Assembly (NCBI GenBank): GCA_947643615.1
Contig: CANRWO010000042.1
Location: 1-33,440, forward strand
Length of the DNA stretch: 33,440 nt
Origin: an uncultured Lachnospiraceae bacterium
GTDB taxonomy: Bacteria; Bacillota; Clostridia; Lachnospirales; Lachnospiraceae
Direction of reading: 5' to 3'
Part shown: positions 1 to 6,306 of the stretch, one piece after another
Layout: each line of letters begins with the position of its first letter
Position numbering within the stretch: the first letter of the stretch is position 1
Notes under the pieces: model-generated
Database searches by the model: none
What the model was told of the DNA's origin: nothing
The model's input: the letters and a program-made list of their open reading frames with translations, nothing else
Program-made: the position numbers and the translations under genes

Positions 1-49
1 GGCGGATTCCGGACTTGCACCGGTTAGAAACGTGCGCCGCCGGGCGCAC
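1..49 (-). mobile_element. 5' end of a group II intron (class C-like), cut by the window edge
   Basis: Read on the minus strand from 49 downward, the sequence begins GTGCGCC-CGGC-GGCGCAC, a perfect 7-bp stem with the GUGYG 5' signature of group II introns. A second small stem follows (CCGG, loop TGCAAGT, CCGG) with the AAGUCC element often seen near the 5' end of these ribozymes. The layout resembles what I recall of the Oceanobacillus iheyensis class C intron. The insertion point is 13 nt after a strong terminator hairpin, which is the usual target of class C introns. The rest of the ribozyme and any reverse transcriptase would lie outside the window, so activity cannot be judged. Confidence 0.62.
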
Positions 50-55
50 AAGTAA

Positions 56-87
56 CAAAAAGACCCCCGCGGCCACGCCGCAGGGGT
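56..87 (-). terminator. Rho-independent terminator of the uronate operon
   Basis: Arms 63-73 and 77-87 form an 11-bp GC-rich stem with one G-U pair and a 3-nt loop. On the minus strand it is followed by CTTTTTG. It lies 21 nt after the kdgK stop. T residues also follow it on the plus strand, so it could work in both directions. Confidence 0.85.
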
Positions 88-108
88 TCTTTTTTGTTTA
101 TTTATATT

Positions 109-1140
109 TTAGCGCTGTACCCTGCCGGATGCGTCACCGCCTGCCAGGGTCTCAACTTCCTTTCTGGATACCAGATTGAAGTCGCCGGGGATAGTATGCT
201 TCAAAGCGGAAGCAGCCACGCCGTATTCAAGGGCAGCCTTAAAGTCCTTACCGTCCAGCATACCGCAGATCACGCCGCCTGCGAAGGAATCACCGCCGCC
301 CACACGGTCAACGATAGGATGGATGCTGTACTCCTTGGAGTGGTAGAACTCCTTGGTATCTCTGGAGTAGATACATGCAGACCAACCGTTATCAGAAGCA
401 GAACGGCTTACGCGCAGGGAGGAAATGCAGTACTCAAAATTATAGTCTGCCACCATCTGCTCAAAGATAGACTTGTAACCGGCAAGCTCCAGCTCACCGC
501 TTGTAACGTCTGTCTCACCGGGTTTATAACCCAGAACCAGCTCCGCATCCTCTTCATTGCCGATGCATACGTCAACATACTGCATCAGGTTCTTCATAAC
601 CTTCTGTGCCTTCTCGGAAGACCACAGCTTCTTACGGAAGTTCAAGTCTACGGAAACCTTAACACCGTGCTTTTTAGCAGCCTTCAGCGCCTCTTCCGTC
701 AACACTGCCGCGCTGTCGGACACAGCGGGGGTAATGCCTGTGAAGTGGAACCAGTCAGCGCCTTCAAAGATTGCGTCAAAATCAAAGTCCGCTGCAGTTG
801 CAGTAGAGATAGAGGAATGTGCCCTGTCGTACACTACTTTGGAAGGCCTCATGGAAGAGCCGCTCTCCAAATAATAGATACCAAGCCTCTCACCGCATTT
901 AGCGATGTTCTTTGTGCATACATTATACTTTCTAAGAGCCGCCACTGCACACTCGCCAATCTCATTGTCGGGTACTGCCGTTACGAACTCTGCATCATGG
1001 CCATAGTTAGCCAGAGAAACAGCCACATTAGCCTCTCCGCCGCCGTAGCATACGTCAAACTCGTCTGCCTGGATAAACTTCTCGTTGTTAGGGGTGGACA
1101 GTCTCAGCATGATCTCACCCATGGTAATTACTTTTGCCAT
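109..1140 (-). CDS. kdgK: 2-dehydro-3-deoxygluconate (KDG) kinase, PfkB family
   Basis: A 343-residue cytoplasmic sugar kinase of the PfkB/ribokinase family. It should phosphorylate 2-keto-3-deoxygluconate to KDPG with ATP. The N-terminal half carries the substrate-side GGGEANVA motif near residues 33-40. The C-terminal PfkB signature DRVGGGDSFAGG (about residues 277-288) holds the catalytic Asp and the anion hole. The start is an ATG preceded by AAAGGA at good spacing. It is the last gene of the kduI-kduD-isomerase-eda-kdgK operon and is followed directly by a strong terminator. Operon context, more than sequence alone, separates KDG from fructose or ribose as substrate. Length is normal for the family. 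Confidence 0.88.
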   Translation of the reverse strand: MAKVITMGEIMLRLSTPNNEKFIQADEFDVCYGGGEANVAVSLANYGHDAEFVTAVPDNEIGECAVAALRKYNVCTKNIAKCGERLGIYYLESGSSMRPSKVVYDRAHSSISTATAADFDFDAIFEGADWFHFTGITPAVSDSAAVLTEEALKAAKKHGVKVSVDLNFRKKLWSSEKAQKVMKNLMQYVDVCIGNEEDAELVLGYKPGETDVTSGELELAGYKSIFEQMVADYNFEYCISSLRVSRSASDNGWSACIYSRDTKEFYHSKEYSIHPIVDRVGGGDSFAGGVICGMLDGKDFKAALEYGVAASALKHTIPGDFNLVSRKEVETLAGGDASGRVQR

Positions 1141-1184
1141 TTTAATTATTCCTTTCCATCATAAACTAATCACTTATCCTACAC

Positions 1185-2150
1185 TTATTTCTGCACAAGA
1201 TGCACCGCAAAGCCGCCGAATTCTTCCTTCAGGTAGATAGCCTTCAGGTTGCCCTTGGCATCCCTCTTGGCGGTATCTTCTGCAATCTCAACACCCAAAA
1301 CGGAAGTAAGGTAATTCACTGCCCTGTCGATGTAATTGGTCCTTATTGCAATGTGCCCGTGCTTGCCCAGGTAAGGTGTCTTGTAAACTTCCACAGCGCT
1401 CCCCGCGAATACGGAACTGTTGCCGGCCTTCACAGGCATACCGAAAATGAAGCCGAAACGGTTTGCAATCTTAGTAGCTTCCTCCTCGCTGGCGCCATTG
1501 ATGCCCACATGGGCCAGTTCGAAGCCAAGCATGGTCTGAACGGCTTCTCTGGTGAGCTGCTCGATCTTGTCCCACTCCCCTGCATTGATCAGGTCGCCGG
1601 GAACCATCCAGGATCCGCCGCAGGCGATAATCTTGGGGAAGTCCAGGTAAGAAGTCAGATTCTTGGCGTTTACGCCGCCCGTAGGCATGAACTTCATATT
1701 GACATAAGGAGCTGCCATAGCCTTAATCTTGGCAAGTCCGCCGGACTGCTCTGCCGGGAAAAATTTTACCACGTCAAGTCCCAGCTCGATAGCCTGCTCA
1801 ATATCGGAAGGGCTGGAAGTACCGGGAGTGATGGGCACACCCTTTTCGATGCAGTACTTAACGGTCTTGGGATTCAACCCGGGGCTCACAATAAATTTGG
1901 AGCCTGCCTCAACGGCTGCATCCACCTGCTCCGCGTTCAGGACAGTGCCTGCCCCCACACACATATCGGGGAAATTCTCGGTCATGATCTTGATGGCGCC
2001 TGCCGCCGCACTGGTGCGGAAAGTTACCTCCGCACAGGGAAGTCCGCCTGCACAAAGTGCCTTTGCCAGAGGAAGAGCATCCTCCTCCCTGTCGATCTTT
2101 ACAACAGGAACAATGCCGATCTTACTGATTTGTTCTAATACTGCGTTCAT
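1185..2150 (-). CDS. eda: KDPG/KHG aldolase fused to a C-terminal VOC (glyoxalase-like) domain
   Basis: A 321-residue protein of two parts. Roughly the first 210 residues are a class I KDPG/KHG aldolase that splits 2-keto-3-deoxy-6-phosphogluconate into pyruvate and glyceraldehyde-3-phosphate. CAEVTFRTS carries the catalytic Glu, DVVKFFPAE the Schiff-base Lys, and MPTGGVN the phosphate site. The remaining 110 or so residues form a glyoxalase/bleomycin-resistance (VOC) fold (FELAHVGIN, then HGHIAIRTNYIDRAVNYL). A stand-alone Eda is about 210 residues, so this is a real fusion. The function of the VOC domain is unknown to me. I start at ATG 2150 rather than 2162 because GGAGG lies 5 nt before it. 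The gene is 44 nt upstream of kdgK. Confidence 0.88.
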   Translation of the reverse strand: MNAVLEQISKIGIVPVVKIDREEDALPLAKALCAGGLPCAEVTFRTSAAAGAIKIMTENFPDMCVGAGTVLNAEQVDAAVEAGSKFIVSPGLNPKTVKYCIEKGVPITPGTSSPSDIEQAIELGLDVVKFFPAEQSGGLAKIKAMAAPYVNMKFMPTGGVNAKNLTSYLDFPKIIACGGSWMVPGDLINAGEWDKIEQLTREAVQTMLGFELAHVGINGASEEEATKIANRFGFIFGMPVKAGNSSVFAGSAVEVYKTPYLGKHGHIAIRTNYIDRAVNYLTSVLGVEIAEDTAKRDAKGNLKAIYLKEEFGGFAVHLVQK

Positions 2151-2182
2151 TTTTTCCTCCATTCTGCTGATACATTATTCTT

Positions 2183-2821
2183 TTATGCAAGAACTTCCTT
2201 CACTGCAGCCGCAATCATATCGCATTTGCAGTTGGCAAAGAAATACTCCTGGAATTTCTCGCCGGACAGCGCGCCCTTTACCAGCTCCCGGTCCAGTTTT
2301 TTAAGGATCGTCACCATATCCGTATGGGTCACTTCCTTTACCTTGTCCAGGATCTTCTTATTCCTCTGCTCCGGCTCCACTCTCTCAGGAGGGTATCCGC
2401 CGCCTCCGGGTGCACAGAACAGCTTCTCAAAGATATACTGCAGGTTCAGCTCTCCGCCCCAGCCGAAGTTCTCCGCAAAAGGAAGGGCCACACAGTTTCC
2501 GTCATTTACCTGGGAGAACAGGTAAGCGTCCAGAGGGGATTCAATATGCCCGCAGAGCACTTCGGGAAAGGAATTACATGCAAGCATGGCACCTTCGCCG
2601 GTCCCGCATCCTGTGATCACATAATCCACCGCGCTGGAATTCAAAAGCACCGCCGCCAAAATGCCGTTCTGGACATAGGTCAGGGAATTGGGGTCCTCCG
2701 CGCCGCACATGCCATAGTTGAATACTTCATGCCCCATGGGTTCCACTACTTTTTTCAGAGTCGCGCAAATCATCTCATTCTTTGCCGCCTGACTGTTTTC
2801 GTTGATCAAAGCAATTTTCAT
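2183..2821 (-). CDS. dhuI: RpiB/LacA/LacB-family sugar isomerase, probable DhuI-type ketouronate isomerase
   Basis: A 212-residue member of the RpiB/LacAB isomerase family, longer than ribose-5-phosphate isomerase B (about 150). MKIALINENSQA starts the nucleotide-like fold, and VITGCGTGEGAMLACNSFP near residues 68-86 is the active-site loop. A long C-terminal helical extension follows. The pattern (LTYVQNG, GGGYPPERV, FQEYFFANC) agrees with what I recall of streptococcal DhuI, which isomerises 4-deoxy-L-threo-5-hexosulose uronate in glycosaminoglycan breakdown. That assignment rests on memory and on operon context. It lies between kduD and eda, with TTAGGAGG 7 nt before the ATG. A generic sugar-phosphate isomerase role is the alternative. 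Confidence 0.72.
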   Translation of the reverse strand: MKIALINENSQAAKNEMICATLKKVVEPMGHEVFNYGMCGAEDPNSLTYVQNGILAAVLLNSSAVDYVITGCGTGEGAMLACNSFPEVLCGHIESPLDAYLFSQVNDGNCVALPFAENFGWGGELNLQYIFEKLFCAPGGGGYPPERVEPEQRNKKILDKVKEVTHTDMVTILKKLDRELVKGALSGEKFQEYFFANCKCDMIAAAVKEVLA

Positions 2822-2845
2822 GAAAAAGCCTCCTAATATATACTT

Positions 2846-2993
2846 ACGCGCCGAATCGTCCCCTTGTCAGCCGCACATGCAAGCATGGCAGTTCGGCGCT
2901 ACTCACACCACACCTTGCAACGCTCCGCATTGCAAGGGCGTTTCACGCGCCGAATCGTCCCCTTGCCAGCCGCACATGCAAGCATGGCGGCTG
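2846..2993. repeat. Two 44-bp direct repeats with hairpin potential (REP-like) inside the operon
   Basis: Copies at 2846-2889 and 2945-2988 differ at one base and lie 99 bp apart. Each contains the dyad CATGC-AA-GCATG. In the second copy the dyad is nested in an outer stem CAGCCGC/GCGGCTG (2967-2993). Between the copies is another dyad, CCTTGCAA/TTGCAAGG. The block fills the kduD to dhuI-like intergenic gap (204 nt), which is far longer than the other gaps of this operon. Confidence 0.75.
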
Positions 2994-3025
2994 ACACGCG
3001 GCCGGCTCGGCTTTGTGGTGTTCGA

Positions 3026-3835
3026 CTATTCCGGCTGCTTGCCGATGTAGGCAAGGATACCGCCGTCCACATAAAGGATATGCCCGTTCACAGCGTTGGA
3101 TGCCTCGGAAGCCAGGAATACAGCGGGGCCTGCCAGCTCCTCTGCCTTCAGCCATCTGTTGGCAGGGGTCTTGGCGCAGATAAACTGGTCGAAAGGATGT
3201 CTGCTGCCGTCAGGCTGCTTCTCCCGGAGAGGAGCCGTCTGGGGAGTCTCGATATAACCGGGGCCAAGGCCGTTACACTGGATGTTGTACTGGCCGTACT
3301 CGGAACAGATATTTCTGGTCAGCATCTTCAGGCCGCCCTTTGCAGCCGCATAAGCGGAAACAGTTTCACGGCCCAGCTCGGACATCATGGAACAGATGTT
3401 GATGATCTTGCCGTGGCCTTTCTTGATCATGGCCGGAATGACAGCCTTAGATACGATGAAAGGTGCGTTCAGGTCTACGTCAACCACCTGCCTGAACTGC
3501 TCAGCGGTCATCTCGGTCATGGGAATTCTCTTGATGATACCTGCATTGTTCACCAGGATATCGATCACTCCCACTTCCTTCTCGATCTGTGCTACCATAG
3601 CATTCACGGCTTCTTCGTTGGTAACGTCACAGACATAGCCGTGGGCCTTGATGCCTTTCTCGGCATATGCCGCCAGACCCTTGTCCACCAGTTCCTGCTT
3701 GATATCGTTGAAAACGATGGTTGCGCCTGCCTCGGCATAAGCGGAAGCGATTGCGAAGCCGATACCGTAGGAAGCTCCTGTTACAAGTGCTACCTTACCT
3801 TCCAGTGAAAAGTTGTTTACATAGTTGTTTGCCAT
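3026..3835 (-). CDS. kduD: SDR oxidoreductase: 2-dehydro-3-deoxy-D-gluconate 5-dehydrogenase / gluconate 5-dehydrogenase type
   Basis: A 269-residue short-chain dehydrogenase. It should reduce the isomerised ketouronate (3-deoxy-D-glycero-2,5-hexodiulosonate) to KDG with NAD(P)H. TGASYGIG (about residues 19-26) is the Rossmann dinucleotide loop and VNNAGI the structural motif. Catalytic residues are Ser in ICSMMSELG and the YAAAKGG Tyr-Lys pair. The closely packed PGYIETPQTAPLRE and YVDGGILAYIGKQP segments match the longer gluconate-5-dehydrogenase/DhuD-like branch rather than E. coli KduD (about 253 residues). AAAGGAG precedes the ATG. It is the second gene of the operon, 68 nt after kduI. 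Exact substrate is inferred from the operon. Confidence 0.85.
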   Translation of the reverse strand: MANNYVNNFSLEGKVALVTGASYGIGFAIASAYAEAGATIVFNDIKQELVDKGLAAYAEKGIKAHGYVCDVTNEEAVNAMVAQIEKEVGVIDILVNNAGIIKRIPMTEMTAEQFRQVVDVDLNAPFIVSKAVIPAMIKKGHGKIINICSMMSELGRETVSAYAAAKGGLKMLTRNICSEYGQYNIQCNGLGPGYIETPQTAPLREKQPDGSRHPFDQFICAKTPANRWLKAEELAGPAVFLASEASNAVNGHILYVDGGILAYIGKQPE

Positions 3836-3903
3836 TTCTGTTTCTCCTTTAAAATATTATTTGGTAATCGTCCAGACCAGTCTGCCGGTTACTTTTTCTT
3901 CCC

Positions 3904-4764
3904 TTACATAAGATCCTTCATGGCTACGCCGTCCATATCATCAAAGTCCTGGTTCTCGCCTACCATGCCCCAGATAAAGGTGTATGCCCTGGAACCGCAC
4001 CCGGAATGGATGGACCAGCTGGGAGAGATCACGGCTTCCTCATTCCTCATAACAATGTGGCGGGTCTCGTTGGGTTCGCCCATGTAATGCATTACAAACG
4101 CATCCTCCGGCATCTCAAAATAGAGGTAGACCTCCATACGACGGTCATGGGTATGGCAGGGCATGGTGTTCCACACGCTGCCCGGCTCAAGCTTGGTCAT
4201 TCCCATCTCCAGCTGGCAGCTCTCTACCTGCCCGGGGAGGATGTACTTGCAGATCACTCTGTGGTTAGCGTCCTCCAGAGACCCAAGCTCCACCTTATTC
4301 TCGTCCTTAACAATGACCACACCCTCCTCAGGAGTACCTTCCGGCTTGATCAGCACGGTGGGGCAGGTCCTGTGCGCAGGAGCGGAATTCAGATAAAATT
4401 TTGCAGGTTCGGAAGCGTTGTCACTGGCAAAAACAATGTCCTTGGAACCCATTCCGATGTACATTGCCTCTTTAAAGCCGACCTTATACGCCTTACCGTC
4501 TACGGTGATGGTTCCGGCGCCTCCGATATTGATCACGCCAAGCTCTCTCCTCTGGCAGAAATATTCTGCCCGGAGCTCGTCCCCTGCAGTCAGGGTGATG
4601 GGTTCAACAGGCACCGCCGCACCCGTAATGATCCTGTCAATGTGGCTGTATACCAGCTTGATCTCGCCGGGGACAAAGAGATCCTGGATCAGGAACTCCT
4701 CCCTCAGACGTTCTGTGGTATAATGTTTCACATCCCTTGGTGATACCGCTGTTCTAAGTTCCAC
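3904..4764 (-). CDS. kduI: 5-keto-4-deoxyuronate isomerase (4-deoxy-L-threo-5-hexosulose-uronate ketol-isomerase)
   Basis: A 286-residue bicupin metalloenzyme that isomerises the linear ketouronate released from unsaturated galacturonate or glucuronate. The N-terminal TAVSPRDVKHYTTERLREEFLI is the usual KduI opening. The metal site is visible as PCHTHDRRMEVYLYFEMPED (His, His, Glu) with a further His in WSIHSGCGSRAYTFIWGM. The C-terminal NQDFDDMDGV is also typical. The start is GTG at 4764 (GTG GAA CTT), with AGAGAGG 8 nt before it. It is the first gene after the promoter and leader described at 4785-4910. Length is close to the family norm of about 278. Confidence 0.92.
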   Translation of the reverse strand: MELRTAVSPRDVKHYTTERLREEFLIQDLFVPGEIKLVYSHIDRIITGAAVPVEPITLTAGDELRAEYFCQRRELGVINIGGAGTITVDGKAYKVGFKEAMYIGMGSKDIVFASDNASEPAKFYLNSAPAHRTCPTVLIKPEGTPEEGVVIVKDENKVELGSLEDANHRVICKYILPGQVESCQLEMGMTKLEPGSVWNTMPCHTHDRRMEVYLYFEMPEDAFVMHYMGEPNETRHIVMRNEEAVISPSWSIHSGCGSRAYTFIWGMVGENQDFDDMDGVAMKDLM

Positions 4765-4784
4765 CTTACACGCCTCTCTTTCTT

Positions 4785-4826
4785 CAATATCCGGCCCCTG
4801 ATGTTTTAGGGAAAAGGCCGATATTG
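4785..4826 (-). promoter_or_regulatory. Leader hairpin in the kduI 5' UTR
   Basis: On the transcript, CAAUAUC-GGCC (4826-4816) pairs with GGCC-G-GAUAUUG (4796-4785) with one bulged base. The 19-nt loop contains an inner CCCU/AGGG pairing. No U-tract follows, so it is not an intrinsic terminator. The ribosome binding site AGAGAGG lies shortly downstream. The loop also carries one arm of the 15-bp inverted repeat that brackets the promoter. Function is inferred to be regulatory. Confidence 0.55.
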
Positions 4827-4910
4827 AGTGTTACCTATTTATGAAAGCACTTACATTATAGCATATAAAGGTAAGCATTTCCAATAAATTTTTGTTTTTC
4901 CCTAAAACAT
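4801..4910. promoter_or_regulatory. Paired operator candidates flanking the kduI promoter (15-bp perfect inverted repeat)
   Basis: ATGTTTTAGGGAAAA at 4801-4815 is repeated as its exact reverse complement at 4896-4910, 80 nt apart. One arm lies upstream of the -35 element and the other in the transcribed leader. Each arm has TTTT/AAAA ends like a partial dyad. The arrangement suits a repressor that binds two sites and loops the DNA, but no regulator gene is present in the window. The rest of the 340-nt gap 4765-5104 holds the promoter, the leader hairpin and the hairpin at 5029. Confidence 0.5.
4855..4883 (-). promoter_or_regulatory. Sigma-A-type promoter of the uronate operon
   Basis: On the minus strand: -35 TGGAAA (4883-4878), a 17-nt spacer ending in TGC, and -10 TATAAT (4860-4855), which makes an extended -10. 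Transcription would begin near 4848 and give a leader of about 85 nt before the GTG of kduI. Confidence 0.68.
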
Positions 4911-5028
4911 TTGTACAAATCGTACCTAAGATACAGTATAATCGAAATTTTTTCCAAAGTCCATGTAAATATTAACAAAACACCTGTATTTTTGTTGACT
5001 TTGTCACGTTCCGCCCCACAACAGGCAG

Positions 5029-5057
5029 CGGCGCCCCTGTATTTTACAGGGGCGCCG
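5029..5057. other. Perfect 13-bp GC-rich hairpin downstream of the ferritin-like gene
   Basis: CGGCGCCCCTGTA (5029-5041) and its reverse complement (5045-5057) enclose a TTT loop. Neither strand has a T-tract after it, so it is not a classical terminator. It may protect the 3' end of the ferritin-like transcript or act as a weak terminator. A smaller stem (TTGCCC/GGGCAA, 5075-5090) lies nearer the stop codon. Confidence 0.6.
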
Positions 5058-5104
5058 CCCTTCCATGGACATTATTGCCCGCAGGGGCAAGCATCCCGGC
5101 AGGT

Positions 5105-5662
5105 TCATTCCGTATTCACTTCATCCATAAGCGCCTGCAGGATCAGTATATGGTACTCCTCATCCTTTATGATCCTGGCCAGGACGGCATTCACACACGC
5201 ATCCTCCATTTTGCCCATATGTGCCTTGTACTGTTTGATGGCTGCCCTCTCCCCCTCAATAGCCGTAAGTATCATTTCGCTGGCACGGCAGGGAAGTTCC
5301 AGATATTCCGGCGTCCAAAGGCAATGCCTCCCGTTTTGGTACCTTGCCGTGTAATCCAATTCCCCGCCCAGCAGACAGATCAATTGTCCCAGCTTCTGCA
5401 GGTGCATCATCTCCGCCACCGCGATCTCCAGGAGAGTCCTTGCCCACCTGCAATGCTTCCCCGAAAGGCGGCTCTCATTATTGATATACTGCGTCAGCGC
5501 GGACAGCTCCGACACGGAGCCGCAATAGTCTACGCTGAGCAGATCCGCATAACTCTGGTTCCGGCACTGCACCTGTAAGGGCGGGTAAGGGAATTCCAAC
5601 ATGGCAGGCTTTATCCCTGCCATACTACAGTCATTGACAAGGGGATTCCTTTTGTTTTCCAT
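5105..5662 (-). CDS. Ferritin-like di-iron/dimanganese domain protein
   Basis: A 185-residue soluble four-helix-bundle protein of the ferritin/rubrerythrin/manganese-catalase group. All metal-ligand positions are visible: Glu in SVSELSALTQYI, Glu and His in AVAEMMHLQKLG, Glu in EGERAAIKQYKAH, and Glu and His in KDEEYHILILQAL. The pattern of the helices suggests a real carboxylate-bridged two-metal site. About 35 N-terminal residues precede the bundle (LEFPYPPLQV), with no signal peptide. There is no rubredoxin domain. Whether it stores iron, removes peroxide or is a spore-coat-associated catalase-like protein cannot be said. AAGGA lies 11 nt before the ATG. It is 73 nt downstream of the next unknown gene, so the two may share a transcript. 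Confidence 0.72.
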   Translation of the reverse strand: MENKRNPLVNDCSMAGIKPAMLEFPYPPLQVQCRNQSYADLLSVDYCGSVSELSALTQYINNESRLSGKHCRWARTLLEIAVAEMMHLQKLGQLICLLGGELDYTARYQNGRHCLWTPEYLELPCRASEMILTAIEGERAAIKQYKAHMGKMEDACVNAVLARIIKDEEYHILILQALMDEVNTE

Positions 5663-5735
5663 TGAGTCGCAATTCCTTCTTTTCTGTTTCCTTACAATAA
5701 TATATTAGAAATCCGGCAAATTATGATTTCCCCGT

Positions 5736-6260
5736 TCAGTCACACAGTACGTATACCTTCATAGGCGTAGTCTGGGCGGGAATGCTCCTGGTGGAAGAGC
5801 TGTACACTACCGCCAGGTTGTGGTTGGCAGGACTTCCCTGGAAATATTGGTTATTGGTAGTCCTGACGTCCACGGACCCGTCCATATTCAGCTGCAATGT
5901 CTGGCTGTCATTCACCAGCGACATATTATAGAATCCCACATCAACAAACTGCCCGTTCTTCACCTGGGCCGCAGCCACCGCATTATACTGAGGCGGGTAG
6001 ATCAAAGGCGCCGGCGCATCCGCGGCATACCAGAATGTACAGTTCATTCCCACAGACAAGGTCTCAAAATCCACTACGAAAGTTGTGGGCGTCATCACAA
6101 AGTTCACCGTATTTTCGTTCATGTCCTCCAATGTAACGAAGATCATGCATCCGTTGGCGCGGCGGTTTCCGATCCTGGTAGGCACCATATCTACGATGGT
6201 CCCCGTCACCGACTCAAAACGATTTCTCCTGAAGTTAGGCCTTCCAAAATTAAAATCCAT
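5736..6260 (-). CDS. Conserved-looking protein of unknown function, beta-rich
   Basis: A 174-residue protein I cannot assign to a named family. It begins with an Arg/Asn-rich, Phe-rich stretch (NFGRPNFRRNRF). It then shows strongly alternating hydrophobic beta segments (VTGTIVDMVPTRIG, GCMIFVTLED, NTVNFVMTPTTFVVD, MNCTFWYAADAPAPLIYPPQYNAV). The first 100 residues could be an OB-like barrel and the rest a second beta domain (VDVGFYNMSL, LQLNMDGSVDVRTTNNQYFQG). There is no signal peptide or membrane segment and few Cys. GGGAG precedes the ATG by 6 nt, and length and codon use look like a real gene. It lies between mnmA (46 nt upstream) and the ferritin-like gene on the same strand, so co-transcription is likely. 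The OB-fold idea is weak inference. Confidence 0.7.
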   Translation of the reverse strand: MDFNFGRPNFRRNRFESVTGTIVDMVPTRIGNRRANGCMIFVTLEDMNENTVNFVMTPTTFVVDFETLSVGMNCTFWYAADAPAPLIYPPQYNAVAAAQVKNGQFVDVGFYNMSLVNDSQTLQLNMDGSVDVRTTNNQYFQGSPANHNLAVVYSSSTRSIPAQTTPMKVYVLCD

Positions 6261-6306
6261 GTATTACTCCCATAAATGCCCATATGCAGGCTGCTCTCAC
6301 ACTACA

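Noticed and set aside
94..1164. Long open frame on the plus strand opposite kdgK
   Set aside because: Antisense to a clear PfkB kinase, no ribosome binding site, and the translation is Cys/His-rich without any family pattern. The same holds for other long antisense frames, such as 6085-7443, 25892-27250, 27583-28977 and 29987-31405.
2802..3050. 82-residue frame with a duplicated RAESSPCQPHMQAW peptide
   Set aside because: The peptide repeat only reflects the 44-bp DNA repeats in an intergenic gap. There is no ribosome binding site, and it overlaps two genes.
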